From Bacillota bacterium (GTDB lineage: Bacteria; Bacillota; Desulfitobacteriia; Desulfitobacteriales; Desulfitobacteriaceae): a stretch of 18,296 nt of DNA. The stretch spans positions 1 through 18,296 of the forward strand of contig JAEWCM010000047.1 in assembly GCA_023390635.1 (NCBI GenBank). The letters run 5' to 3'. This document shows, one piece after another, positions 1 to 7,125 of this stretch; position 1 is the stretch's first letter, and the number at the start of each line of letters is the position of its first letter. The notes beneath the pieces were generated by a model. The model was given only the letters and a program-made list of their open reading frames with translations, did no database searches and was not told the origin of the DNA. The translations under genes and the position numbers were made by a program.

Positions 1-165
1 GGTCCAGCCCTTCTGAGACACGGCTACCGCCGTATCGATCTGAGTCTCCCCGTAAATTCGTTCGGTAGTACAGGCCAACGGTGCGGCCTGGAGAGGATTA
101 TAAGCACCCAGACACATCACCAATGCAAACATGATAAAAAGTACGATTCTTACTTTACGCCACAC
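1..165 (-). CDS. CWB2-repeat surface protein, N-terminal fragment
   Basis: This is the first 55 codons of a minus-strand gene that runs off the left edge of the window. Translation gives a basic start (WRKVR), a hydrophobic stretch (IVLFIMFALVMCLGAY) and an AxA-like cleavage area, which together form a Sec signal peptide. The text ERIYGETQIDTAVAVSQ follows, which is the opening of a cell-wall-binding type 2 repeat and closely resembles those in the two other CWB2 proteins of the window. I chose the GTG at 163-165 because a GGAGG lies at 176-180 and an in-frame TGA sits two codons upstream. The nearby ATG gives only five codons. The catalytic or effector domain, if any, lies outside the window, so the role beyond wall anchoring cannot be told. 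It is divergent from the GH18 gene. Confidence 0.8.
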   Translation of the reverse strand, partial: MWRKVRIVLFIMFALVMCLGAYNPLQAAPLACTTERIYGETQIDTAVAVSQKGWT

Positions 166-410
166 AGTTCATAATCCTCCTGTTTTAATACTTTGCTAAA
201 GATTAATTAGTAAATTTTTTGTGTAGATTTTGTATACTTTCGTTTTCTTCGACACTCTATCCGGTGATTCCTGCCTAATAGAGCATTTTCTACGGGAAAT
301 CCCAGACTTGTAATTATTTCCTCCTTTTTTATTTCCTGCTTTAACAGGATAAGCGATTTTAAAAGCGAATACATTTTAATGTAGAAAAAAGAGAGGAGAT
401 CAATGGGTTA
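166..410. promoter_or_regulatory. Divergent intergenic region between two CWB2 protein genes
   Basis: This 245-bp AT-rich gap separates two divergent starts and should hold promoters in both directions. The GGAGG of the left gene is at 176-180. The right gene has AGGAG at 394-398. A short inverted repeat, TACATT-TT-AATGTA, lies at 370-383, and a 4-bp hairpin CCTG/CAGG lies near 335-347. I found no convincing vegetative sigma-A promoter for the left gene. I see no RNA gene or coding sequence here. Confidence 0.5.
347..375 (+). promoter_or_regulatory. Possible sigma-E-like promoter of the GH18 gene
   Basis: GGATAAG at 347-353 and AATACATT at 368-375 are separated by 14 nt. This resembles the mother-cell sigma-E pattern of Bacillus, with an ATA core in the -35 element and CATACA-T in the -10 element. 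Transcription would start near 382 and leave a leader of about 29 nt with the AGGAG at 394-398. Sporulation control would suit a GH18 protein, because several GH18 enzymes of the SleL/YaaH group act on spore cortex. The match is short and AT-rich, so chance is a real alternative. Confidence 0.3.
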
Positions 411-2426
411 ATGAAACGATTAGTAAAAAAATTTGTCAGTTCCCTCTGTGCCTTAACGTTGTCCATGGGTTTGCTGATTCCCGCCTCTGCCGCCGCCGAT
501 ACAGTCGGTGTTACCGCCCAGGGAGCTTACCCGCAGCGGATATTCGGCACCACACTATATGATACAGCTGTATCAATCTCCCAGACAGGATGGACGAATT
601 CGGATTATGCCGTACTCGCTACCGGGGGGAGATTTCAGGATGCTCTGGCTGGAACAGTTCTGGCCCAAAAGTTGAATGCTCCTTTACTCCTTACCGAGTC
701 ACAACAGCTTACTCCTGTTATATTGACGGAATTAAAGCGCCTAAACACTCGCACTGTTTATATTTTAGGTGGAGCCGTTGCCGTAACCCCCGCTGTCCAG
801 TCAGCACTGGAAACTCAGGGAATCAGCGTGGAGCGGATTGCCGGCTATGATCAATACGGAACAGCGGCCCAAATTGCCCAAAAAGTAACAAATACCGCAA
901 GCCAGGCTTTTCTGGTCACAGGGGAACGGTATCCCGATGCTTTGAGTGTCTCTTCCTATGCTGCCTCCCACGGCATTCCCCTCTTAATGACCACCAGAGA
1001 TAAATTGCCTCAGGAAACCATTGACGCTCTCACTAACTTGGGAATTACGGAAGTTACCATTGTGGGCGGCACCTCCGTAATCAGTGACCAGATCGTCTCC
1101 CAACTGGCCTCTCTTCCCACCCCGGTCAAGGTCACTGGCAGGCTGGCCGGATACGATCAATATGAGACCAATACCATTGTCCTCAATTCTCTTTCCTACA
1201 ACACCGATACAGTGTTCGTCGCCACTGGCGAGAATTTCCCTGACGCTCTGGCCGGAGCTGCTCTGGCTGCCCAGGAAAATCACCCGATTGTTCTCGTTCC
1301 ATCCCGCCAGCTTCCTGCATATACTGCCAATTATCTGAATACTCAGCGGTCCGCCGGAGTAGTGTTCAGTATTTTTGGCGGGTCTGGAGTGATTAATAAT
1401 AAAATGGAAAGTATCATTCGCACAGGGGCCACCAATCCCCGGATATCTCTCCAATATGTGCAGGGCACAAGCTATACGGGACAGCTTGATCAAATTTCCA
1501 AGTTTTCAGTGAGTACGGCCACCGACTATGCAGATATCATAGCTCCCAGCTGGCTCTATGTGGGCGATGCCCAGGGAACGGTCACCGGGCCTTGGGACGG
1601 CACCAATAACTATACGCAAATTGTCGCTGCGATCCATGCCCGGAATCTTAAAGCTCTCCCAGTAATTCAGGGAGGTCCGGCAGCATCAGTGGACGCAATG
1701 CTGGCCAGTGCCTCAGCCCGGGCCAATGTCCAGAATCAGATCCTGCAGCGCATTAAAGATTGCGGGGCTGACGGAATTGTGATCGATTTTGAACAGCTTA
1801 CTTCTGCTTCAACAGCCAATCTCACCCAATTCATGAAAGAACTCTACACAAAGCTGCATGCCCAGAATCTGCTGGTGGTTCAGGCTGTGATGTCCCGGAC
1901 CGCCACTCAGACCTGGTCCACCGTTTTTGACTACAGTCAGCTCTATAAGTACGTCGATTATTTAAATATCATGACTTACGACTACAGCACCAGTGCTCCC
2001 GGCCCCATTGCTCCAGTCAGCTGGATTAAAAACGTTTTGGATTTTGCTAAACAGCAGGGTGTGGATATGGAAAAAGTACTGATGGGTATCCCTTACTATG
2101 GACGGGATTGGACCAGCACCGGCTCTAATTCTTACAGCAAACAGTCGAGAGGTCTTTATTCCATCAACGGAATCGACGGAGCCATGGACCGTCTTTCCCA
2201 ATATAAGGCCAGTTTGAAGCGGGACGCCTCCCAGATTCCTTATTACACCTATACTGACAGCAACGGTGCGCACACGGTTTATTTTGACGATCTAACCAGC
2301 TGGAGTGCCAAATTAGCTTTGATCGACAACTATGACTTAGGTGGAATCGGAGCCTGGTCCCTTTACTGGGTTAACGACCAGACAGCACAGATACTCTTCC
2401 CCCTCCTGAAACAGTACCTGCGCTGA
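411..2426 (+). CDS. Secreted CWB2-repeat protein with GH18 glycosidase domain
   Basis: This 671-residue exported protein probably cleaves a wall or spore glycan. Residues 1-29 are a signal peptide (KRLVKK, hydrophobic core, ASAAA). Three CWB2 repeats follow at about 41-139, 141-236 and 243-337. Each carries a D(A/S)L(A/S) helix, a PILL-like motif (PLLL, PLLM, PIVL) and an ILGG/IVGG turn. The C-terminal part, about 346-671, is a glycoside hydrolase family 18 barrel. It shows the DGIVIDFE motif at 454-461 with E461 as the expected acid, MTYDY at 521-525, and a terminal GAWSLYW tryptophan strand. Relatives without CWB2 repeats (SleL/YaaH type) are spore-cortex N-acetylglucosaminidases, while others are chitinase-like. 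The exact substrate cannot be settled from sequence. AGGAG at 394-398 precedes the ATG by 12 nt, which is rather long. The gene is monocistronic and ends in a strong terminator. Confidence 0.93.
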   Translation: MKRLVKKFVSSLCALTLSMGLLIPASAAADTVGVTAQGAYPQRIFGTTLYDTAVSISQTGWTNSDYAVLATGGRFQDALAGTVLAQKLNAPLLLTESQQLTPVILTELKRLNTRTVYILGGAVAVTPAVQSALETQGISVERIAGYDQYGTAAQIAQKVTNTASQAFLVTGERYPDALSVSSYAASHGIPLLMTTRDKLPQETIDALTNLGITEVTIVGGTSVISDQIVSQLASLPTPVKVTGRLAGYDQYETNTIVLNSLSYNTDTVFVATGENFPDALAGAALAAQENHPIVLVPSRQLPAYTANYLNTQRSAGVVFSIFGGSGVINNKMESIIRTGATNPRISLQYVQGTSYTGQLDQISKFSVSTATDYADIIAPSWLYVGDAQGTVTGPWDGTNNYTQIVAAIHARNLKALPVIQGGPAASVDAMLASASARANVQNQILQRIKDCGADGIVIDFEQLTSASTANLTQFMKELYTKLHAQNLLVVQAVMSRTATQTWSTVFDYSQLYKYVDYLNIMTYDYSTSAPGPIAPVSWIKNVLDFAKQQGVDMEKVLMGIPYYGRDWTSTGSNSYSKQSRGLYSINGIDGAMDRLSQYKASLKRDASQIPYYTYTDSNGAHTVYFDDLTSWSAKLALIDNYDLGGIGAWSLYWVNDQTAQILFPLLKQYLR

Positions 2427-2465
2427 CGGGAAGATTAAGCAGGATTCTATTTTATAGATTTAACG

Positions 2466-2512
2466 AACAGGCGTGCTTACTTCATTAAATGAAGTAAGCA
2501 CGCCTGTTTTTT
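2466..2512 (+). terminator. Rho-independent terminator after the GH18 gene
   Basis: A perfect 21-bp inverted repeat (2466-2486 with 2488-2508, effectively with a tiny AT loop) is followed by a T run through 2512. It lies 40 nt after the stop codon of the GH18 gene. The minus-strand amidase gene converges on it, but on that strand the stem is not followed by a T run, so termination there would be weaker. Confidence 0.93.
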
Positions 2513-2594
2513 AAGCAATTATTTGATCCTAAGACAAGCTATTTCTTTCCTTTAATATAGCGGGCACTGCCAAGGCCGTATCCTGAATTTCTCA

Positions 2595-3116
2595 CTATCC
2601 CTTACCTGAGTTCTGAGTTTTCAGGATACTGATCATTTCCGTAACCTCCTGGAGGAATTGTTCCCACGTCTTCCCGTACTGCGTAAAATACGGTGCCGGA
2701 TCGATATGGTTGGTCTCCTTATACATATTGGAGATCTGCTGATGGGAAAATACTTTCTGAGCCGACCAGCCATAACGGATACAAGCCTCAGCAACCAACC
2801 ATACGGTACGCTTCCACACTGCGGCAAACTTTCCCCGATCAGAACCGGAAGGCTCGCACATTTCCACCGATAAATAAAGTTTATTGGCCGTACCGCCGGC
2901 ATGCCAGGCTCGTTCCTTTTCCGGAATGGTACGGATGATGTCCGTCCAGTCAACAAAATAATGAGCAGAGGCCTTCCTGTCTCCCCCATTAAAATAGGTA
3001 AATTCATTCTGGGCCGTAGCACCGGGTGTGGCCGTAGAATGAATCACATAGCCCTGGGGATTAAGAGCTTTGTATGATCGGTTATGAGCCAGCAGCTGTT
3101 CTTTAACCAGATACAA
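2595..3116 (-). CDS. N-acetylmuramoyl-L-alanine amidase (Amidase_2/PGRP-like)
   Basis: This enzyme should cut the bond between N-acetylmuramic acid and L-alanine of the stem peptide. From the start chosen it has 173 residues and is a bare catalytic domain. GYVIHSTATPGATAQ at 22-36 supplies the first zinc histidine (H26). HYFVD, a WHAGG strand and SVEMCE follow. FSHQQIS supplies H125, and TNHIDPAPYF supplies the third ligand (H137 or D139). The segment between H125 and the DP motif is longer than in short phage-type relatives. There is no signal peptide or CWB2 repeat, so export would need lysis, a holin-like route or a forespore role. I prefer the TTG at 3114-3116 because GGAGG lies 8 nt upstream. 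A GTG at 3167 would add 17 residues but has no ribosome-binding site. It is the last gene of its run, 76 nt after the transporter. Confidence 0.88.
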   Translation of the reverse strand: MYLVKEQLLAHNRSYKALNPQGYVIHSTATPGATAQNEFTYFNGGDRKASAHYFVDWTDIIRTIPEKERAWHAGGTANKLYLSVEMCEPSGSDRGKFAAVWKRTVWLVAEACIRYGWSAQKVFSHQQISNMYKETNHIDPAPYFTQYGKTWEQFLQEVTEMISILKTQNSGKG

Positions 3117-3192
3117 TAAGCATCCCTCCTCTTTTCCAGAGTATGCTTTATCTGCTCCAATGAACACACTTTATTTCTTGCGTCGCTCCCTG

Positions 3193-3555
3193 CTATGGCC
3201 GGGATACCAGAATAAGCCCAGTCATAATCACAAAGACTCCAATCCAGCGGGTGACAGAAATCGCCTCCCCCAAAAAGGTTTTGGCCAGAATCAGGCCGAA
3301 CACATAGGCAGCACTCATCAGAGGATAGGCTACAGAAAGAGGCAGCTTCGAGAGTACATTGAGCCATATGACGGTGGCCACAATATAGATTCCCATCCCA
3401 CCCCATATGTAGGGAGAAAGAACCGCCTTCTTAATCCCTTCCATAGAAAGGAGAGCCTTGACCTGCAATTTATCCAACCCGATTTTCCAGATGAGCTGCC
3501 CGCAGGCCAGCATCAGGCTGCAGCCTATAGCCTGGATATATATCCCTAAACGCAA
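3193..3555 (-). CDS. Small four-helix DMT transporter (EamA/SMR, ArnE-like)
   Basis: This 120-residue integral membrane protein has four predicted helices at about 3-22, 50-70, 74-95 and 102-119. The text KLPLSVAYPLMSAAYV is typical of short drug/metabolite transporters, including SMR proteins and the ArnE/ArnF pair that flips undecaprenyl-phosphate-aminoarabinose. The first helix has GQLIWKIG where drug-exporting SMR proteins carry a conserved Glu. This argues for the ArnE-like lipid-sugar group rather than cation efflux. I prefer the TTG at 3553-3555, six bases after GGAGGG (3562-3567). The tandem ATGs at 3568-3573 lie on that ribosome-binding site and have none of their own. It follows the GT2 and DUF2304 genes in the same direction, which suits a role moving a sugar-phosphate lipid. 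The substrate is an inference. Confidence 0.82.
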   Translation of the reverse strand: MRLGIYIQAIGCSLMLACGQLIWKIGLDKLQVKALLSMEGIKKAVLSPYIWGGMGIYIVATVIWLNVLSKLPLSVAYPLMSAAYVFGLILAKTFLGEAISVTRWIGVFVIMTGLILVSRP

Positions 3556-3573
3556 AGAAAACCCTCCCATCAT

Positions 3574-3851
3574 TCATATTCACTATATTAGTCGGCTTGC
3601 TCCACTCCAGGGCCCCAAAGGCTGCCCCATGCAAAGGCCCCGAGGGGGCAGGCTTGACGCACAAAAGCGGAGGAGTTGGGCAGAGGGGCGCTCAGCCGCG
3701 CGCTGCGTTCGCAGCACGCGGGGCCGGCGGTTCACTGACAGAAAGCAGCAGGGTTCCGGCTCCGCGCCACGAACGCCAGTGCGGCAGCCCCGGCGCCCTC
3801 CGCAGCGTTGTGCGTCAAGCCTGCCCCCGCCCCAGAGCCTGACAAACTCAT
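3574..3851. other. GC-rich gene-free gap holding structured repeat copy 1
   Basis: This 278-bp stretch separates the DUF2304 gene from the small transporter gene. Most of it is the inverted-repeat-bounded element at 3644-3828. Its base composition is far richer in GC than the flanking genes. Long open frames on both strands here are by-products of that GC content. On the minus strand a TATAGT lies at 3582-3587, ahead of the transporter, but no acceptable -35 element accompanies it. Confidence 0.7.
3644..3828. repeat. Structured GC-rich repeat element, copy 1
   Basis: The element is 185 nt long. Outer stem P1 is a perfect 21-bp inverted repeat (3644-3664 with 3808-3828). P2 pairs GCGGAGG at 3667-3673 with CCTCCGC at 3797-3803. 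An internal hairpin pairs 3696-3706 with 3711-3721 around the loop GTTC, with one C-A mismatch (3701/3716). The second copy at 8034-8214 aligns without indels at about 82% identity, and three stem pairs change on both sides. No T run follows on either strand, there is no transposase, and I see no target-site duplication. It starts 23 nt after the stop codon of the DUF2304 gene in that gene's direction. A noncoding RNA, a 3'-UTR mRNA structure or a MITE-like element are all possible. I do not recognise the family. Confidence 0.85.
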
Positions 3852-4268
3852 TCAGCTTTGTTCAATCTCGTTGACCTCGGCCACACCCGAACCAGCCTCC
3901 TGATTATCGTCCGCCTTCTCTTCCTTCTCCTTGTCTTTCCCTAACTCATATTCAAGAAGAGCCAGCTTCTGCACCAAAATTCGGTTTTGAGTACTTAACT
4001 TGGAAATGGCCAGGCTGAAGTGAATACACAAAGCAAGCATAATCACGCCTAACAGCACGAAAATGGCGGAGGGGGCATAAAAGATCCCCATGATATGGGC
4101 AATGAACTCCACTCCGTTTTTCCACAGGGAAAGGATGATCATCCCCAGACCGGCAATAATCCAGATGAGGGAGTATTCTAAGGCCATCCGGCGGCGGCGC
4201 ACCTGTTCGACAATAAAGCCCATGACCAAAAGGCTTCCTATCAGGGCAATGATCTGAATTCGCGACAC
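3852..4268 (-). CDS. DUF2304 family membrane protein
   Basis: This 138-residue protein has three membrane segments at about 4-20, 32-49 and 64-84, with the RRRR motif (24-27) between the first two. A helical, probably coiled-coil stretch follows at about 87-118, and then an acidic tail. This is the usual architecture of DUF2304 proteins, often encoded beside DPM-type glycosyltransferases in surface-glycan loci. Their biochemical role is not established; a scaffold or partner of the glycosyltransferase is a fair guess. The start is GTG at 4266-4268. Its GGAGGG lies inside the last codons of the upstream glycosyltransferase gene, and only one base separates that stop from this start, so the two are probably translationally coupled. 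Confidence 0.85.
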   Translation of the reverse strand: MSRIQIIALIGSLLVMGFIVEQVRRRRMALEYSLIWIIAGLGMIILSLWKNGVEFIAHIMGIFYAPSAIFVLLGVIMLALCIHFSLAISKLSTQNRILVQKLALLEYELGKDKEKEEKADDNQEAGSGVAEVNEIEQS

Positions 4269-4269
4269 T

Positions 4270-4974
4270 TTATTCCCTCCATAGCTTAGCCATCATCGAA
4301 TTTAAAATAATGGCCAGACTGACCTTGAACATATAATAGGCGCTGCGCATCGGAGTGATGGAAGAGCGACCGTGCAGGCGCTCATCCATCTCTACCGATA
4401 CCTCGCTGATCCGGATGCCATTCTTCAGCAGGGTAACAATGGCATCCGGTTCAGGATAGTCAATGGAATAGTGCTCGGACAAAATCCGAATCGCCTTTCT
4501 GTTGTAAGCACGAAAGCCGGATGTAGGATCTGTAATCGTCCTTTTCGTAATTCGCTTAATTGTACGGCTGAGAAAAAATATGCCCACACGGCGCGAGTTA
4601 GACCCTTGATAAGCGGTCTTTTGCAAAAAGCGGGAACCAATCGACACATCCACACTGCCGTCAAGAACAGGCTCAATTAGTTTCATAATCTCTTCAGAAC
4701 GATGCTGTCCGTCCGCATCGACCTGAATCGCTATATCATAGCCCTGCTTCCAGGCATAGAGAAAACCGGTCTGGACAGCTCCGCCGATGCCCAAATTGAC
4801 AGGAAGAGAAATGACTTCCGCTCCTGCCGCATGGGCCAACTGTGCTGTTTTATCCCCTGAACCGTCATCAATCACCAGCATATCCAGCCACGGTGTATGG
4901 CTGCGCAGATCATTGACCACATGGGCTATATTCTTTTCTTCGTTATACGCCGGAATAATTGCCAAAGATTTCAT
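4270..4974 (-). CDS. GT2 glycosyltransferase, polyprenyl-phosphate sugar synthase type
   Basis: This 234-residue cytosolic or peripheral enzyme is of the dolichyl-phosphate-mannose synthase type. It would move a sugar from a nucleotide donor to a polyprenyl phosphate. The GT-A fold is clear. IIPAYNEE lies at 6-13, VIDDGSGDKT at 34-43, the LGIGGAVQTG loop near 61-70, and the metal-binding DAD at 86-88 in QVDADGQH. Then come SIGSRF, the DPTSGFRAYNR acceptor-site motif and the SSITPMRSAYYM segment. The C-terminus has one weak hydrophobic stretch and no DPM-type membrane tail, so an accessory membrane protein is expected. The coupled DUF2304 gene could supply it. GAGAGGA lies about 8 nt before the ATG, and the upstream transglycosylase gene ends 33 nt away. 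The sugar is unknown. Confidence 0.9.
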   Translation of the reverse strand: MKSLAIIPAYNEEKNIAHVVNDLRSHTPWLDMLVIDDGSGDKTAQLAHAAGAEVISLPVNLGIGGAVQTGFLYAWKQGYDIAIQVDADGQHRSEEIMKLIEPVLDGSVDVSIGSRFLQKTAYQGSNSRRVGIFFLSRTIKRITKRTITDPTSGFRAYNRKAIRILSEHYSIDYPEPDAIVTLLKNGIRISEVSVEMDERLHGRSSITPMRSAYYMFKVSLAIILNSMMAKLWRE

Positions 4975-5007
4975 TCCAAGATCCTCTCTGTATTTTAACG
5001 GATTATT

Positions 5008-6981
5008 TTACTGCAAAGCAGCAGCCAAACTGGAATTCAACTCTAAAGGCAAGATTCCCGGTCCTCCTAAAATATAGACCTGAACCTTCTGACCCTTCAG
5101 GGAATTCAGATAGGCGAGGGTTTCTGGAGTCGGTCCGCTCTTGTCCACTAAAATGAGGGGCCCTCCCAAATGAGCAGCCAATGCTCCTCCCGCCAGGCCA
5201 TCGGGAAATTTCTCTCCTGTGGCCACAAAAATCTGGGGAGTATCCTGCTTAAAATACTTCACAACCTCAAGCATTGTATCATATTGAGTCCATCCAGCCA
5301 AGCGTACAGGGCTATAGGCCGAAAGCAGGCCGCCTTCTTTGTCCACTTCCGGAGAAATGACAGCGTTCCCTCCCACAATAATCACCTGCTTGATTCCCAT
5401 CTCTTTAAGATAGGCTTTTGTGCCCTCATTCGGTCCTTCTTGGCTTGTCAGCAAAATCGGTATCTGCTGTTCTGCTGCCGGTGCCGACACAGACAAAGCA
5501 TCGGCAAAGCTGGCAGCAGATGCAAGAATTACCCGGTCACTGGAACCCAGCTTACGGGCAATGGCTACTGCCGTATCCTCCGCGGTCTCACCGAAGATCC
5601 GTTCCGGTGCGTAATCGGCCAGAGCTTTTTCCACCTCGGCCTTTATGGCCCCTTCCCCGCCCAAAATATACACTTTTTTTGCTCCTAAGCGCTTGATCTC
5701 TGCCAACACTTTAGCATCAAGCTGGCCGGGAGATGTGAGCAGAATAGGCGCATTGAGTTTCTCCGCCAAAGGCGCGCCGGCTAAAGCATCCTGGAAAGCA
5801 TCGACTCGGGCCAGCACAACATTCTCCGCTGTTGCCCATCCCGCTTTGGACAGTTCAACCGCTGTATCTTCGGCCCGCTCACCATAAAGGCGGTGCACTG
5901 ATTTGCTTTGATTGCTTTTTGCCAGTCCTGTCTTTGCCCTTTCTGTATAAGCAGAACTTACCGTCGGGCCCTCCAGGACTGTCCAGTAATATTTAGCCGC
6001 CTTGTTCAAGGAGGCATCGGTAGAATTCGGATTGGCGAGGATCTTATCCCCTTCAGCCAGAAGTTTATCATAGCATTGGCCGATTTTTTGCAGCAAGAAT
6101 GGTTTATCTCCTTCTCCTGCACCCATATAGGCGGTCACGTAAAAGCTTATTGCATAGTATGAGCCCAAAGCACTGCTCCCATACCAGTAGTCCCCTGAGG
6201 CATCCTTATTCCAGCCCCCCTCCGATACCAGGTTGGCCATATTGATCTGTAAGTCGCCTTGATGAGTTGCAGCCGGGGTCTCCCACAGACTGTCCAGGTC
6301 CGGAGGATTGACGGCAGGAAGGCTCTCCTTGGGAATCACTGTGGCTCCGGGGGCAAATGTAATTGCAGCGTTATATTTTTGTCCCATCAGGCTAAAAATC
6401 ATATCCTGGTAGGCCTTAGTTTTCTTACCATTGGGATTATTGGGATTATTGCTGGCCGACCACCCGTTATATCCCCAGGCGGAGAAATACCAGTTTTCCA
6501 GGACATTGCGGTCCCCATTCCCAATTTTAGGAAACATCCGCCATTTTTCATTAAGGAGACGGCATCCCCATTCAATGTTGTAGTCAATATCACTTTTAAG
6601 CCGATTGATCAGATCATTGTCGTTTTTATCATATGTGGTAATTTGCATAATACCGATTCCCGCTCCATCCGCAGATAAAATCACATTTCCCTTGGCATCA
6701 AACTGCCTCCATCCACTCTCCATCCAAGCGATAGCTTTTAAGAGCACGGGAGGAATGTTATAAAGATTAGCCCAATATTCCAGCTTTGCCGCCACCTCCT
6801 GTTGGCTGGGCTGGACACCCAAAGAACCAGTCATCGCATCGGCAAGCAGCTGTTGTCCGCTCAGATTGCCCATTATTTTATCCGGAAACTGTATCCCCAA
6901 AGCCATAGCGGGAGCAGTGAGGGTCTGCAGTATTAATCCTGTTGAAAGGGACATCGCCAACAATTTACTTCGAATATTCAA
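5008..6981 (-). CDS. Secreted lytic transglycosylase (SLT domain) with three CWB2 repeats
   Basis: From the preferred start the protein has 657 residues. Residues 1-27 are a signal peptide ending in APAMA. The SLT/goose-lysozyme-like domain lies at about 55-170. YNIPPVLLKAIAWMESGW contains the expected catalytic Glu (E88), and GIGIMQIT follows. A middle region of about 170-355, with repeated Tyr and Trp, has no domain I can name. Three CWB2 repeats fill 361-457, 460-555 and 558-657, with PILL, PILL and PLIL motifs. It should cleave the muramic acid-GlcNAc bond to form 1,6-anhydro ends and be held in the wall by the repeats. I chose the TTG at 6979-6981 because GGTGAT lies 6 nt upstream and it starts the signal peptide directly. 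A start at 7071 adds 30 residues without a ribosome-binding site. Confidence 0.9.
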   Translation of the reverse strand: MNIRSKLLAMSLSTGLILQTLTAPAMALGIQFPDKIMGNLSGQQLLADAMTGSLGVQPSQQEVAAKLEYWANLYNIPPVLLKAIAWMESGWRQFDAKGNVILSADGAGIGIMQITTYDKNDNDLINRLKSDIDYNIEWGCRLLNEKWRMFPKIGNGDRNVLENWYFSAWGYNGWSASNNPNNPNGKKTKAYQDMIFSLMGQKYNAAITFAPGATVIPKESLPAVNPPDLDSLWETPAATHQGDLQINMANLVSEGGWNKDASGDYWYGSSALGSYYAISFYVTAYMGAGEGDKPFLLQKIGQCYDKLLAEGDKILANPNSTDASLNKAAKYYWTVLEGPTVSSAYTERAKTGLAKSNQSKSVHRLYGERAEDTAVELSKAGWATAENVVLARVDAFQDALAGAPLAEKLNAPILLTSPGQLDAKVLAEIKRLGAKKVYILGGEGAIKAEVEKALADYAPERIFGETAEDTAVAIARKLGSSDRVILASAASFADALSVSAPAAEQQIPILLTSQEGPNEGTKAYLKEMGIKQVIIVGGNAVISPEVDKEGGLLSAYSPVRLAGWTQYDTMLEVVKYFKQDTPQIFVATGEKFPDGLAGGALAAHLGGPLILVDKSGPTPETLAYLNSLKGQKVQVYILGGPGILPLELNSSLAAALQ

Positions 6982-7041
6982 AATTACATCACCCTGTTTT
7001 TTAATTCTTCTTAAAATGTGCACAAGCCCATAAAGAAGATA

Positions 7042-7071
7042 ATTCGACAACAAGGCGATACTTCCTGTCAA
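7042..7071 (-). promoter_or_regulatory. Possible sigma-A promoter of the transglycosylase gene
   Basis: On the minus strand a perfect TTGACA (7066-7071) is followed after 18 nt by TCGAAT (7042-7047), which has four of six consensus bases but lacks the conserved second-position A. The -35 box overlaps the T run of the terminator of the preceding gene, a compact arrangement. The leader would be about 54 nt. Confidence 0.3.
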
Positions 7072-7100
7072 AAAAGAAAAAACCTGCTTATATCAGCAGG
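7070..7100 (-). terminator. Rho-independent terminator of the sugar transferase gene
   Basis: On the minus strand a 6-bp stem CCTGCT/AGCAGG (7095-7100 with 7083-7088) with loop GATATA is followed by a nearly unbroken T tract over 7070-7082. It lies 25 nt after the stop of the sugar transferase gene and marks the end of the polysaccharide locus. Confidence 0.85.
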
Positions 7101-7125
7101 AAATCATGACCATTGTTCTATTTGC

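Noticed and set aside
331..353. CCTG/CAGG hairpin in the divergent region as a terminator
   Set aside because: The stem is only 4 bp, no T run follows, and no gene ends nearby.
984..1493. 169-codon minus-strand open frame inside the GH18 gene
   Set aside because: It lies antisense to well-supported CWB2 repeats and resembles no family. It is a shadow frame.
3044..3406. 120-codon minus-strand frame spanning the transporter and amidase genes
   Set aside because: It is out of frame with both clear families and has no domain of its own.
3574..3643. Guanidine-type riboswitch ahead of the SMR-like gene
   Set aside because: SMR genes often follow guanidine riboswitches, but I could not place the conserved motifs of that class. 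The protein also lacks the SMR glutamate.
3644..3828. Repeat as a classical MITE or insertion sequence
   Set aside because: Terminal inverted repeats are present, but I see no target-site duplication at either copy and no transposase in the window. Compensatory changes deep inside the element suggest fold conservation. MITE origin is not excluded.
3644..3828. Repeat stem as an intrinsic terminator
   Set aside because: No T run follows the GC-rich stem on either strand, and the loop region is about 140 nt.
3597..3842. Open frame over repeat copy 1, similar in translation to one at 8042-8242 in copy 2 (shared HKSGG and GALRSVVRQACP)
   Set aside because: The two frames match because the DNA copies match. 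Changes fall in stem pairs rather than at third codon positions, there is no ribosome-binding site, and frames on the opposite strand are equally open.
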